Part shown: piece by piece, positions 23,501-34,492 of the stretch
Layout: each line of letters starts with the position of its first letter
Numbering within the stretch: the stretch's first letter is position 1
Assembly (NCBI GenBank): GCA_029204225.1
Contig: CM055105.1
Location: forward strand, 48,743,688 to 48,807,687
DNA length: 64,000 nucleotides
Origin: Diphasiastrum complanatum
Lineage: Eukaryota > Streptophyta > Lycopodiopsida > Lycopodiales > Lycopodiaceae
Direction of reading: 5' to 3'
Made by a program: the position numbers and the translations under genes
Notes under the pieces: model-generated
Told to the model about the DNA's origin: nothing
Seen by the model: only the letters and a program-made list of their open reading frames with translations
Database searches by the model: none

Positions 23501-23617
23501 TGCATGTTCGCGATTTGTTTGCAATGCAGATCAACATTGGTTGTTGAAGACCATTTGGTCGATGAGATTTGGATTGGAAACTCACTAGGCTCTATCTTGA
23601 CTTCGAAATCTATGAAA
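20592..23617 (-). pseudogene. Ty3/gypsy pol (same family as the + strand copy), protease-proximal region to integrase
   Basis: Reading right to left: a poorly conserved N-terminal part (23617 to about 22680) with a Ser/Lys-rich linker; RT from TEWISPTVIVPKKNEKLQIC and VNLKPLNKVTRKDHFSLPF through FGLCNAPSSFQRVM and IYLNDLGVHS to SLNPEKC (about 22500-21820); integrase with VCQRARWPTRLNYE, DYVGPIHPIA, YMTKWVEAKA, VNDRGTHF and YGQAEYSNK; C-terminus GEGPYKVKEILNYSAVIL ending TGA at 20594-20592. The second catalytic RT motif reads YLND rather than YLDD. RNase H and tether are deleted, and the residues between VIH and the E of the integrase triad are shortened. RRKAWHD is duplicated by a short tandem repeat at about 20815-20860. 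It is an inactive relative of the pol at 13.6-15.7 kb in opposite orientation. Confidence 0.9.
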
Positions 23618-24720
23618 TCAATGTTAAACAATAACAAAATGAGAAAGATTAAGGCTTCAGTTACTAATAGCATTATAATTGAAGTTGGAAAAATATTAGA
23701 CACTACATTGCTTCAGGGGGCATGTGACTTTTCTAGCATTAGTAGAGAAGCATATGCATCAATGTTTAAGATAATAAAAGAGGCATTTGCATAGGTAAGT
23801 ATTAAAAAGCTTCCAATCCCACGACCATTTCATCTTTTAAAAAAAAAAGACATGTTAAACCAAGGTATGCAGACAATAGTTGGTAATCCATCTCATATCA
23901 ATGAAGTGTATTGCTCAAAAGGAGAAAGTCTAGTATATAACAATTCCAACAATTTATCTATTGACATTAATCAGTTACTAACATTCATCATAAATTTTTA
24001 CGGTATTACAAATGAGAATGTCAAAAACAAGTTGATAGTTGTTCTAAAGTTAGATGAGTCTGAAATTGTAAAAGGACAAAAAATGGAAAGAGTCAGTCTC
24101 ACGATCATGAATGGAGCACTTTCAAATTCAGAAGACTCAGAAGGCCTCGATTTCAATGTTCAATCAGAAAATTATATCTGGTGATTGGCAGCATTTCAAG
24201 TATAGTTGTTCCTTCGCGTAATCAATAGGGATAATCATTTTCATATGGATTTCATTTGGGAAATCTTCTCTGTGTTAATATTATGAGGCTAATCACGTTT
24301 TTGTATTCTCTTATGGGTGATGAAAGAAGACCATGACATTCTTTCATGGATATTTAATAGAACGTCATATCCTGCCACCATAAAAAATCACATGGAGGGA
24401 GTTCCACTCAATATTCTTGGAATTGGCACTTTCAACATCGAATGGCATTTAGCATGAGTTTTAAAGACATTAAAATGTATGCTCAATGTATCCCATGGTG
24501 GTAACTCTTAATACCCTTGTTTGTACTGCATGAAGTAGGCTCAATTGCATATCATCAAGAATGATATCATCATCATGGAAAGATTTGTAGTTAATAGCTA
24601 TACAGATGTATTTTTCATTTTCATAATAGAAGACAATGATATCTTGTCAAAGTGCCTTTTTCACATTTGTCCTTGCAACAGATATATATACTTTCACTTT
24701 AGGAAAATATTTATTTAACT
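23617..24720 (+). pseudogene. Unrecognised decayed coding region, single frame with multiple stops
   Basis: I do not recognise this protein with confidence. On the + strand one frame can be followed for about 1.1 kb without any frameshift: MKSMLNNNKMRKIKASVTNS, LLQGACDFSSISREAYASMF, KKLPIPRPFHLLKKKDM, GNPSHINEVYCSKGE, VLKLDESEIVKGQKMERVSL, SEDSEGLDFNVQSENYIW, then HDILSWIFNRTSYPATIKNH, GVPLNILGIGTFNIEWHLA, LKTLKCMLNVSHGGNS and YPCLYCMK. It is broken only by stops (23792, 24182, 24203 and others), some consistent with TGG turning into TGA. The Cys/His-containing end (SHGGNS.YPCLYC) and acidic residues recall transposase-like ORFs of unassigned families, but this is an impression. It abuts gypsy pol on the left and an inverted-word element on the right. 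Confidence 0.55.
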
Positions 24721-24755
24721 AATTCCATTTCATTATAAACAAGCAAAAAAAAAAA

Positions 24756-25060
24756 ACGCGTGGATAATCCACGCATTAGTTATCCACGCATGGATAACTT
24801 TAACATGGAATATCCACGCACCAAAATATTGTCCCGGTCCAATGAAGTTGTTGAGCTAATTGAATTTGCGTGGAAAATTCATGCGTAAAACCACTGTCAG
24901 GCGCCGCCGGAGGCTTCTCTCCCAAACAGTTGCCGGAATTTTCAAAATTCAATTTTGTGTGGATTATCCACACGTGGATAATCCACGCGAATAAATTTTT
25001 TGGCGCCATGCCAGAAAAATGTGAATTTCACACGTGTGGAGTGTCCACCACATGTGATTA
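24756..25060. repeat. Inverted-word element: GCGTGGATAATCCACGC
   Basis: Words ACGCGTGGATAATCCACGC, TTATCCACGCATGGATAA, ATATCCACGCACC, GTGTGGATTATCCACACG, TGGATAATCCACGCG and CACACGTGTGGAGTGTCCACC occupy both ends. A GC-rich non-repeated middle (about 24900-24940) carries a 73-codon frame without recognisable motif. The two ends are roughly reverse complements. MITE-like; same architectural style as the insertions in RPL17 introns but with a different word. Confidence 0.7.
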
Positions 25061-25099
25061 TGATCTCCTAAGGTGTGTAGATGCACAATGATCAAGACT

Positions 25100-25730
25100 A
25101 GATTGAGATTCAAGATCTATCTTCAACTCAATGGCAAAAACACACTACTACATGCATTACCTCACCTCCAAAGTACATACTACATGCATTCCTCGGGTAG
25201 AGAGAGAATCCTACCAATAGCTCTCGAGTAGAGAGAGAATGCTAGAAAACACTTAGACTCAAAAATCCACTTGATCTCCAAATTACTTAGCATAGAATGA
25301 GAAGTAAAATGACACTAGTAGATCCACGAGCTATTCCAAGCCCACACATGATTGGACCACACATTAACAACCTCTTAATCCTATTGGAACATTGATCCAT
25401 TCACCTCTTGATTCTATTGGATCATTCTCAAGCATATTTAAAATCCTATTGGACCATTGATGGTCCCACCTCTAAATCCTATTGGACCTCTTGAACTTCA
25501 TCAAACTAAATCACTACACTTGTCAACACTCTATTTAGCTCGAGTTTTATCTCCTACACTACTTTGGCTCAATAGAGGCATTACATGTGGATTTGACCAA
25601 TCTGTCATCTATGCTAATTTTCAATTCTATCAACATTCTACACCAAGATGCTTGACATAGAAAAGTGTAAGACCCCTACAACTAACATAGATAACCTTTT
25701 TGCATTTTTCACATTCCTCCTAAATAGTTA
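25100..25730. other. Probable degraded copia LTR, no gene
   Basis: Contains short internal duplications: ACTACTACATGCATT and CATACTACATGCATT, TAGAGAGAGAAT twice, and ATCCTATTGGACCATTGAT with ATCCTATTGGACC. It lies directly downstream, in - orientation, of a copia RNase H end, where the 3' LTR belongs. LTR boundaries could not be set. Confidence 0.4.
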
Positions 25731-25731
25731 T

Positions 25732-26062
25732 CTATTGAAGATTAAGCATTGATCTTGATATAACTCTAAGATTAGATCTATGTTTGATGTAAGCACTTTT
25801 GCTCAAAGGCTTGGTGAGTAGATCGACAATACAAGAGAATGTTTCGACATGCTCCAAATAGATTTCTCCTCCAATAAGCTTTTCCCTCATAAAGTGATGT
25901 GCCACTTCTATGTGTTTGCTCCTTGCATGAAATATGAGATTATCCACCAAGTTCAAAGCTTTCTGCAAGGCCAATCGAATACATCTACAACAATATTCGC
26001 TTGGGCCGAGATATTGTCACAGTTGATCATTGGTAGATCATCTTCCTTGATGCACTTTAGCT
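25732..26062 (-). pseudogene. Ty1/copia RNase H C-terminus
   Basis: The - strand reads LPMINCDNISAQANIVVDVF, then after a break ALNLVDNLIFHARSKHIEVA, HHFMREKLIGGEIYLEHVET and DLLTKPLSK, the standard end of copia RNase H (HARSKHIEV, FTKPL). About 250 bp of coding sequence remain. A frameshift lies near 25960. The 72-bp array begins immediately to the right. Confidence 0.85.
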
Positions 26063-26079
26063 CCAATAACAATTTCTGT

Positions 26080-26345
26080 CGGGTTTTTGCATTTTGCACA
26101 CCTTTGGGAAAAATGCGATACTGTGACCAAAATTCATTTCAAAGGCACTGTCAGGTTTTTCGCATTTTTGCACCTTTGGGATAAATACAACACTGTTACC
26201 AAATTTCAATTTAAAGGCACTGTCGGGTTTTTTCGCATTTCTCTACCTTCGCTTTCAAGACACCTTTGGGATTTTCGCACCTTCGGGATCTACATGCTTT
26301 CTCTGTTCAAGGGCACCTTTGTGTGTTTCGGGTTTTTATAAGGGA
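26080..26345. repeat. 72-bp tandem array, copy 1
   Basis: Repeated unit of about 72 bp: GGTTTTTCGCATTTTTGCAC, CTTTGGGA.AAAT, ACTGT.ACCAAATTTCA, TTTAAAGGCACTGTC. Two full units and a partial follow one another, then a distinct tail (TTCTCTACCTTCGC ... ATGCTTTCTCTGTTCAAGGG, GTGTTTCGGGTTTTTATAAG). The whole segment reappears as its reverse complement at 39495-39832. It separates a copia tail from a gypsy LTR. Confidence 0.8.
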
Positions 26346-26721
26346 AGCTCCTTAGATCTTGCTTACATATCCTAAGCACAAAAGGATAACACATAGTGGA
26401 GAAACCACCCAACCAAGTAGAAGCATCCAATCAATCTCTAAAAGCCTCACCCCCAAGCCAAGGAACAAGAAGCATGAATGTAGAGTGAGAGTCTGGCAAT
26501 GAATCAAGAACCATGATGAGGAGTAGGGCGAGTTTGGACCTCTTATATAGAGCCTAATGCATCCTGGGCACATAGCCATGCATAGCCCTATGTTCCCTAT
26601 ACATAGATTCACCTAGAATAGGGCCCTATGTGTGGCATAACTAACAGCTTGTTTCATTGGAGTACCGTGTATCAAAGACTAGGAGTATATTGTATCCTAT
26701 GTACTGGTTATGGATATAACA
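26346..26721 (-). mobile_element. 3' LTR (partial) of the chromodomain gypsy element
   Basis: In - orientation the LTR starts TGTTATATCCATAACCAG directly after a purine-rich tract (AAGGAGGGAAGAA, about 26722-26734), which serves as polypurine tract. It contains a TATA-like CTATATAAGAGG near 26555. The first 75 bp match, on the other strand, the segment at 41999-42075 (TGTTATGTCCATGACCAG). The distal end runs into the 72-bp array and could not be defined. No matching 5' LTR was found near 31-32 kb. Confidence 0.65.
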
Positions 26722-26751
26722 TTCTTCCCTCCTTAAACTATTTTAATATCC

Positions 26752-29700
26752 TTAGAAACTAAAATTTGGGAAATTCTTCTTTATGCTATCAACTCTTTCC
26801 CACAAATCATCATCCTCAGTACGACCCTTCCACCAAATTAAGCACTCAGAGATAGAACGATTTCTCAATTGTTTATCTCTGGTTTAGAGCACTTGCTCAG
26901 GTTCCAAAGGTACACTAAGCGACAAATCTTCCAAATGGGATAAATCCTCATCCGATCCAACTGTATCACCATCATGTAAACTTAGTTTCAAATGACTTAC
27001 ATGAAACACTTGGTGTGCAGTCAATTTTCCTTGAAGATCGAGTTCATACGTCAAAGAACCAATTCTACGTACAATTCTGAAAGGTCCACAATAACGGGTA
27101 GACAACTTATAATGCTTCCCTGTACGTAACATCTTAGAATCTTTTGGAATCATAAGATATACCCAGTCATCAACTTTAAAATCTCTTGGAGATCTCTTAA
27201 GATCAGTGTAGTGTTTAGCTTTATCCTGAGCACTCCGGATACTATCCTTAGCCACTTGCAACATTTCCTGCATATCATGCAAAAAAGCAGCAACCTTCTG
27301 GATCTTAACAGACTTCATCTCAACATTTACTGGAGTACTATTATATGCAAACTCAACCAGTGGGAGATAATCTTCCCAATGAGATTGCTTGTGAGAAACA
27401 TACGTCCTCAATATATCTTCCATAGTTTTATTAGTCCTTTCTGTCTGGCCGTCTGATTTATTATGATAAGAAGAACTCAAACTCAAAGAAGTTTCCAGTT
27501 TATGGACTACTGCTGACCAAAAGTGACCTGTGAACTTAGGATCTCTATTACTAACAATGTCACTTGGCAGACCATACAACCGAAATAATCTCTCAACAAA
27601 GATCTGGGCTAAATCAGAAGCCTTTATAGTTGACTTGACTGGTATGAATGCAGCTAACTTAGTTAACCGATCCACTACAATCCAAATAGAATCATTTTGC
27701 CGTTGGGTTTTTGGAAGTCCAATTACAAAATCCATAGATATGCTTTCCCATTTCTTATTTGTGATATCTAACGGATGCAACAAGCCACCAGCCTTATGGC
27801 GTTCAGCCTTTGCTAAGTGACAAGGCTTGTATTTAACAACATATGACTCGACATATGGCTTGAGCTTTGGCCAATAAAATTTCCTCTTAACCATGTCCAG
27901 AGTCCTGTGTATACCGGGATGTCCTGCATAGGATATGTCATGACATTCAAACAAAATCTTCCGTTTGAGCTCATCATCACCAGGTACGCAAACTTTCCCA
28001 TTCCAAAATAGTAATCCATCTCGAATGGTGAACTGTTCCACAATCTTCTTATCTTTCTTAGTTAGTTGAGTCCCCTGTGTTTCTGACTCAACACTGTCCA
28101 CATTTCTTCCGGCCTGAACAATGTTCCAAATGTGACCAAAATGGGAATCTGATTCATATTTTCCTCTCAGCGAAAGATATAGATTTGTAGAAATCTGGGT
28201 GAATGACAACTCATTCAGTTCATTGATCCGACTAAGAGCATCTGCAACTTGATTAGAGCTGCCTCTTATGTAATGGATTTCATGATTGAATTCTTGCATC
28301 AATTCAGCCCATCAAGCTTTTCTCCCTCGAAGATCATGTTGATTACAAAAATACTTAAGAGGCTGGTGATTCGTATACACTACAAACTTACTACCATACA
28401 AGTAGTGTCTCCAGGTTTTAAGTGCATGGATTACAACAAACAATTCCTTTTCCTGTGTAGTATAACGCAACTGAGGACCAGTGAATTCTTTGCTTTCAAA
28501 CGCTAGTGGCTAACCATTTGTAATAGAACTGCTCCAACTGCAACATCACTTGCGTCTGTTCTCACGACGTAAGGTAAATCTGAATTTGCAATTTGTAACA
28601 TGGGAGCTGAAACAATCATTGTTTTAAGTTTCTCAAAACACTGATTCAATTCCTCGTTCCAAAAAATAGGCAGACTAGGTTGATTCCTCTCTTTTTTTTA
28701 TTAACAATTCCTTTTGTCAGAGTATTAAGCGGTGCTACCAACTTAGCATAATCCTCAAAAAGTGTAAGACCTAAAAAGACTTTACCTGCCTCACAAGTTC
28801 CGGAATTGGCCACTCAATCACAATCTTGATTTTATCCTCGTCAATCTTGATCCCATTTACTATGATCTTATGACCGAGATAAAGTAACTCTTGCTTAAAG
28901 AATTCACACTTGGACTCTTTAGCGTAGAGTAACTCCTGACGGAGCTTCATCAAGACGATTTTTAAGTGTTCTACGTGTTCCACCAAGGATTTATTGTAAA
29001 CGAGAATGTCGTCTAAGAATACTACAACAAACTTTCCCAAACATGGACGAAATAAATCGTTCATCATTTGCTGGAACGTTGCTGGAGCATTCGTTAATCC
29101 AAATGGCAACACTAGAAATTTATAATGACCAAATCTAGAACGAAATCCTATCTTTTGGACATCTTTTAACTTAATTCTTATTTGATGGTACCCTGTCCTG
29201 AGATCTATCTTGGTGAAATACCGTGCTCCACCCAAGCAATCTACAAGGTCATCCATCCTGGGTAATGAATATTTATTCTTTATAGTCACTTTATTAAGCC
29301 CCTTGTAATCCACACACATCCGAAAGCCTCCATCTTTCTTCGCTTTAAGAAGAACAGGAGCGCCCCATGGTGATTTACTAGGTTGTATATGTCCCATCCT
29401 CGGATAGTTTTTTATTTGATTTGAAATCTCTGTCTCCTCTTTCTGAGAGAACCTATAAGATTGTCTAGAGACAGGTTGACTTCCTGGAATTAACTCAATC
29501 ATGTGGTCTACTGACCTAGACGATGATAAGCCATGAGGTAATTCAGATGGAAAAACATCCCTAAATTCATTTATGATCTGTTCTTTCACTGCTTGTTCAT
29601 GATATAAATTTACTGAGTTAAGAATTGTTGAGAATTCACAATCATTTAGATTCATTTCAGGAACATCCACAACTGGAATAGCATAAATTGAAAAAACTTC

Positions 29701-31127
29701 ATACTCAAAATAATCCAATGCTTCCATTTTATTAACTGTAGAAATCTGATCCAACGGACGTACAAAATTACTGCCAAATAATGTAACTACTACCTTGTCA
29801 CCCTTCTTGAAAGTGAGAACATGCTTCTCAAAATCAATTAACAGAGAAGGTGATTTACTGAATAACCATTTGTAACCTAAAATTAAATCAATACGAGCTA
29901 GGTCTAAAACATGAAAATTAACTAATTCTGTGTGTCCTTGCACCAAAACTGGGAGCTTCAGGACTTTTACGTTTGAAGTCTCCAACTCTGCTCCTGAAGC
30001 TAGATAAACTTTATATCTATGATTGCTGGCTTCAGTTTCCAAGCTGAGTTTCTGCACAAGACAAAAATTAATAAAATTATGAGTTGAACCACTATCCAAT
30101 AAAGTACTCACTCTGTGCCAATTAAACAAAAAAGTTCATTAGGCAAGAAAGAAGTAGTACTAAAAGAACATTCACACTCACAATCAGTCAGGTTAATTTC
30201 CAAAGTCTTACCATTGCCTCCTGGGATTTCAATCATGTGAGCAGACCCTTTCTTCCTTTCTGGACAAAATTTCATCATATGTCCAGGCTTCTTACGGACA
30301 AAACATAATCTCTCTCTTTTAGCCTTTTCTCGGGACATAGATTTTTGAATCTCTTCCTCTTTGGCTTCCTGGGTTTCGATGTTGCTTGATCTAATTCGTC
30401 AAAGTATTTTGCTTGGTCTGGGCCGTGCTTCTTAACCTTCTTGATTTTCAAAGTGGTTGGAATTTGCGCAAATTGCTTCCTGAAAGCCACCACTGTGGAA
30501 TCATATGCTTTTGCAATCCAAAACGCATCCTCGAGACTTTGAAGCACATTTCGCCTGCATTTGTTCGGATAGTCGGTTGGCAAATCTAGGACAAACTGCC
30601 TTCGCATCGAATGATGGAACCCTATTCCATAGGTCCATGAATTCCTGGATATAAGAGTCTAAACTCTTTGTACCCATCTTGCAGTTCACGAACTTTAGGT
30701 AGTAGTCCACGTCATCAGCAACTACAAAAGCTTTTTGAAACCTTTCGCAAATGCATCCCAAGTAGTTGGCTTCACCGGTAAATCTCGCCACCATGATGAC
30801 GCTTTGTCGCGTAAGAACAACACGACACTTTCAATTTTCTTCTCATCAAGAACACCATGCAGATTGAAGTAACTACTCCACTTGGCCAGCCAGTCCTCGA
30901 CGACCTCAGGTGTCTTCTCCTTCTTCTCGTCCGAATAAACCTCCGGTTGAAAACCGAGATTGGGTGAAGACATCAATTTGACTTGATTCAAAAGAGCCTC
31001 CATTTGTTGATCTCTCATCTGATTACGATTATTCATATCATTGAGTGCCGTACTCAACTACTGACAAATCACCATATAAGATGGCGCATCTGGATTTGCA
31101 GTTTGATTTGAAGTTTTTTTTTGCCAT
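26752..31127 (-). pseudogene. Ty3/gypsy chromovirus polyprotein, nearly full length but broken
   Basis: Most complete element here. Reading right to left: gag from ATG at 31127 (frameshift in a poly-A run) with WLAKWSSYFNLHGVLDEKKI; zinc knuckle LCFVRKKPGHMMKFCPE, whose second Cys is Arg; aspartic protease STLLDSGSTHNFIN; RT with CVDYKGLNKVTIKNKYSLPR, LPFGLTNAPATFQQMM and catalytic VVFLDDILVY; a damaged RNase H (28770-28300); integrase with GHPGIHRTLD, MDFVIGLPKT, VSNRDPKFTGHF and SDGQTERTNK (D, D, E kept); then GPFRIVRRIGSLTYELDL. After an in-frame TAA the frame continues with RDKQLRNRSISECLIWWKG and ENL-type chromodomain residues to a natural TAA at 26754-26752. An internal deletion joins YNSTPVN to EMKS in integrase. 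Several stops and frameshifts, so inactive. Confidence 0.92.
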
Positions 31128-32610
31128 CTTGATATATCTATCCTGGAAATTACTAAATTTAGTTAATATTTGATACCAATTTTGCTCACAAAATTGCAAA
31201 ACTTCAGATGCTCATATCTTTGGCTACAAGACACCAAATTGGGTGCTGTAAAGCTCTGTACAAAGGGAGACTCAATGAACAAGACACTTGCCATGTCAAC
31301 CTACAGCCAATTAAGCTATAGAAAGATGCACTTTTTCAAGACCAAATTGTCAAAAAACATGCAAATACTCAACCAAGTCCAAAAGTGATGATCCAAACAG
31401 TCTTAAATGGTCTCTAAGAGTTTCATGAAGCCTTCATACAGATCCTATGAAGTAGTATGGGCTGAGAACCATGAATTCTTGGTTTCTAGAAGTCAAAATT
31501 GCTACAAACTTGATGGAATTGAAGCATAAGCCTCCACCCATCAATTTACAGGTCTGATAGCTTGTTGGGAAGGTAAAAAGGAATCAAATCATGCTGAAAA
31601 AGTTTTAGAATGATTCCCTTATGGATTTAGAGAAATCCATCTCCCAAAATTCACCAAAATTGGTCAATTTTTGACACTTTTTGACTTCCTACAAACCCAA
31701 TTGCTGGAATTCTTGGCTCTAACTTCTAGGACAGCTTCAAAAGACTATAATTCATCTTTTCCCAGCTTCAATTGATGTTCAACAACCTCCTACCATCCAA
31801 TTTCATGAAAAAACAAGCAAAAATCATGAATTTTAGCCCTTTCTAGGTTTTTTCACCATGCAAAATTGGAAATTAATGGCAAGAACGTTTTCCAAATCCA
31901 CATGCCATCCAAAATACAGAGTTACAACCAATCAACTGATCTGATCTTGCTGGATTTTGAATTCTACCCTCCATTTTATGCCAAAAACAATGGAAAACAA
32001 GCCAAATTTGGCCACAAAAGAGCCTAGAATCCAAATACATGGGAAGATCCAACATGCAAACTGAATTTCAACTACTTTAAAGTGAATTAACTAGCTGGAA
32101 ATTTCAAATCCTTCACTAGTTTTGAGCTACACATGCTAAAACTCCAAAAAAGACACCAAAATTGATTTCCTAGCACAATTCTCCATAAACCACAATGAAT
32201 TTGAGAGAGATATGGAACATGCAAAATGAATTTGGGAAGATCCACCAACTTGCAACCTTGCTCCTCTCTGCCAGTCTGAGCTCTACTTCCTCATCGCTAC
32301 TGCAAATCTTCATAAGGACAGAAAAAGCTTCATTTGTTCAAAGGCTTCCACCTCAGTATTGAGTGTAGAGACTTGTCTTACCTATGACACCATATTAGAT
32401 CAGAGCTTTGTCATGGTAATGATAATGGAGCGGCAGGAGTGTGGAGGGAACTTCTATGTCCGAATCCTACTGCCTTGGGTCTTCAATTCTTTCAGCAAAC
32501 TTCGGGTATTTCCGTTCTCGTATACTATGCTCCTTCAATATTTAGTAAGGTCGGCTTCCATAGAGGTGCGTGTTAGGAAGATTCGAGGGACGGGGCTGTA
32601 AGTTCCAGTT
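31128..32610. other. Probable untranslated leader or LTR of the chromovirus; no gene
   Basis: On the - strand TTGGTATCAAATATT at about 31165-31180 could be a degenerate tRNA-iMet primer site, and ATGGTGTCATAGGTAAG near 32378-32395 is a second candidate. Neither neighbours sequence matching the 26.3-26.7 kb LTR. The rest is AT-rich, without protein motifs. Confidence 0.35.
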
Positions 32611-32613
32611 GAG

Positions 32614-32620
32614 TATATAA
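32614..32620 (+). promoter_or_regulatory. TATA-box-like element upstream of the AAA+ pseudogene
   Basis: TATATAA followed by GG lies about 130 bp upstream of the first ATG of the run of ATG codons at 32752. Position and sequence suit an RNA polymerase II core promoter, but no transcript evidence is available from sequence. Confidence 0.35.
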
Positions 32621-32751
32621 GGATTTCACGGATTGTTTTTGTGCTACTTCACTTCACATCACAGATTGATTGTTTCTTATTGCATTGCATTGCAGCGGAG
32701 CAAGAGGCAATTAGTGATCCTCCATCTCCATCCCTCCCTTTTGAGAGAGAA

Positions 32752-34492
32752 ATGATGATGATGATGATGATGATGATGGGTCCTCTGATTATTCGGGGTA
32801 TTTGTGTGTTGTGCTTGGTGGCTTCAGCTTACAAGTTGGGAAACCTGAGAGGACAGCAACAGCCCAAGCCTGAGGAAAGCGACGGCCCAAGCAAAGCAGC
32901 AACAAACACGACGACAAGGGAAAAAAAGAAGGGAAAAAAAGAAGAAGAAGAAGAAGGAAGAACTCTTGCCAGGCGAGGAGGAAGAAAGCAACGATGAAGA
33001 GGAGGGGTTTGGAGGCAATACTGAAAGCAAAAAGCTGGAGAAAGAAAAGAAAGTGACGGATCCTGACTGGGAGTGGCCGGCTTACGAAGAGTAGTACTCG
33101 CACTCTAGCAGGAGAATGAAGCGCAACCTGAGAACCGATGCAAAAAAAGAGACGTCGAAGCGAAGCCCTTTTGAGGTGGTGTACGAGCTAAAAGAAGGAA
33201 TGGTAAGTAAGGTTTGGGTCACCCTCTTCTGCTCTCATCTCATTGGAATTGTGAAGAATTGCTTGCCTCGCAACAAGCAAGTATTTTCGGAGAAGCCAAA
33301 AATCGCAGCTCAAGAGCTCTTCCTTGCCAATGACAGGCTCCGCAACTATCAGCTCCCAGAATCTGGGGCCAACGTTGCGAAGCTGCATCTGAGCCATTTG
33401 ATGCGCTTTCTGGAGATGGAATACAAGGACACATTGGTGCACTATAAACGGATGCAGCGCGAAGGCACAACTTCATGGGAAATGCTGTGGACTTTCTTTA
33501 CCTCTGGACAGAAGGTCCTCTACCATTGCGACATGTCTGACGAGCAGGTGTGTGGCATCGTCGAAGAGGCGCAATACTCACGTACAAGTTTTGATGTGCA
33601 GCTGGATATGTGATGGACTACAGTGGCCAAAGCTACCGCAAGTGCATAATCACGCGCTTCATTCCAATATTCAAGAATGAGCGTCCCTTGACTTCGCTCC
33701 CTGTCTGCCCAATGAGTTTTGCTGAGCGACGAGAAGTAATGGAATCGATGTTCCTGGCTAATGGCAAGCAGTTCTACAAACTCTCAACGCAACCTCATTG
33801 CTTCAAGAACTTCCTGGGTCCCGTATTATGAAACAAAGGGCCGATGGCCGTGCGATGATTGATCTGTGGAGCTTTGCCAGAATGAATCCTGGCTACGACA
33901 TGGAAAATGCACGCCCACCTAATAATTGTGGCCGTTTCACTGATTCCAGACAGATTTCATGTGATGAAAGACCAGAGGAGGAAGACCTGATGCGGGCTCC
34001 TGCCAGAGTCTATGGATTCTCTTTCAGCCTCAAGCAATGGGAATGCTTCCAAGTCACTGGTTTCAGTGATATTTCCTTTGACGACCACGCCTTCGATCGC
34101 AACTTGGTGATGAAGAATGAGGTGCAAAAGAACATGCTGCTTGGCTTGGGTTAGTAACCCACCATATCGGAGGCCAAAAGCCCGCAAACAGTATATCTGC
34201 CATAACAGACAGGACTGATCGGCAGATAGACTTCATATCCAACAAGGGGGAAGGTTGTATTTTCCTCTGCTACGGTCCACCTGGCACTGGAAAAACCCTT
34301 ACTGCCGAGTCAATTGCACAGAAACTACACCGACCACTCTGGTCTCTCACTGCTTCAGATTTGGGCACAACAGCACACGATCTCGAATCCAAACTCTGTC
34401 AGATCCTGGAAGTTTGCATCCTCGCTGTCCTCCTCCTTGATGAGGCGGATATCTACTTAGAGAAACGGGCTTCGGGTGGTGATCGATTGCAA
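32752..34492 (+). pseudogene. AAA+ ATPase related to fungal DUF7025-AAA proteins, broken and 3' truncated
   Basis: The segment begins with an (ATG)n run, a hydrophobic stretch (IIRGICVLCLVASAY) and an acidic/lysine-rich linker. After PDWEWPAYEE and an in-frame TAG (33092) it reads RSPFEVVYELKEGMVSK, KLHLSHLMRFLEMEYKDTLV, SWEMLWTFFTSGQKVLYHCD, then, one base out, YSGQSYRKCIITRFIP and FAERREVMESMFLANGKQFY; then, out again, IMKQRADGRAMIDLWSFARM and FDRNLVMKNEVQKNMLLGLG; then, out a third time, the ATPase core with Walker A GPPGTGKT (34274-34297), HRPLWSLTASDLGTTAHDLE, and Walker B LLLDEADIYLEKR (34428-34460). This order (lid-like N-terminal domain with 'Y....F.L..W..' then AAA core) is, to my knowledge, typical of a large family in filamentous fungi. 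The C-terminal half of the AAA domain (sensor and arginine-finger region) is missing where an LTR element begins at 34493. One stop and three frameshifts argue for a pseudogene. Confidence 0.8.

Noticed and set aside
26080-26345. Spaced repeats that could suggest a CRISPR array
   Set aside because: Units are contiguous 72-bp tandem repeats without unique spacers, in plant nuclear DNA.
32641-32997. Signal peptide or membrane protein starting from the ATG run
   Set aside because: The hydrophobic stretch after the methionines is short and in a different frame from the AAA-related acidic region; it could be real only if an unseen intron or frameshift joins them.
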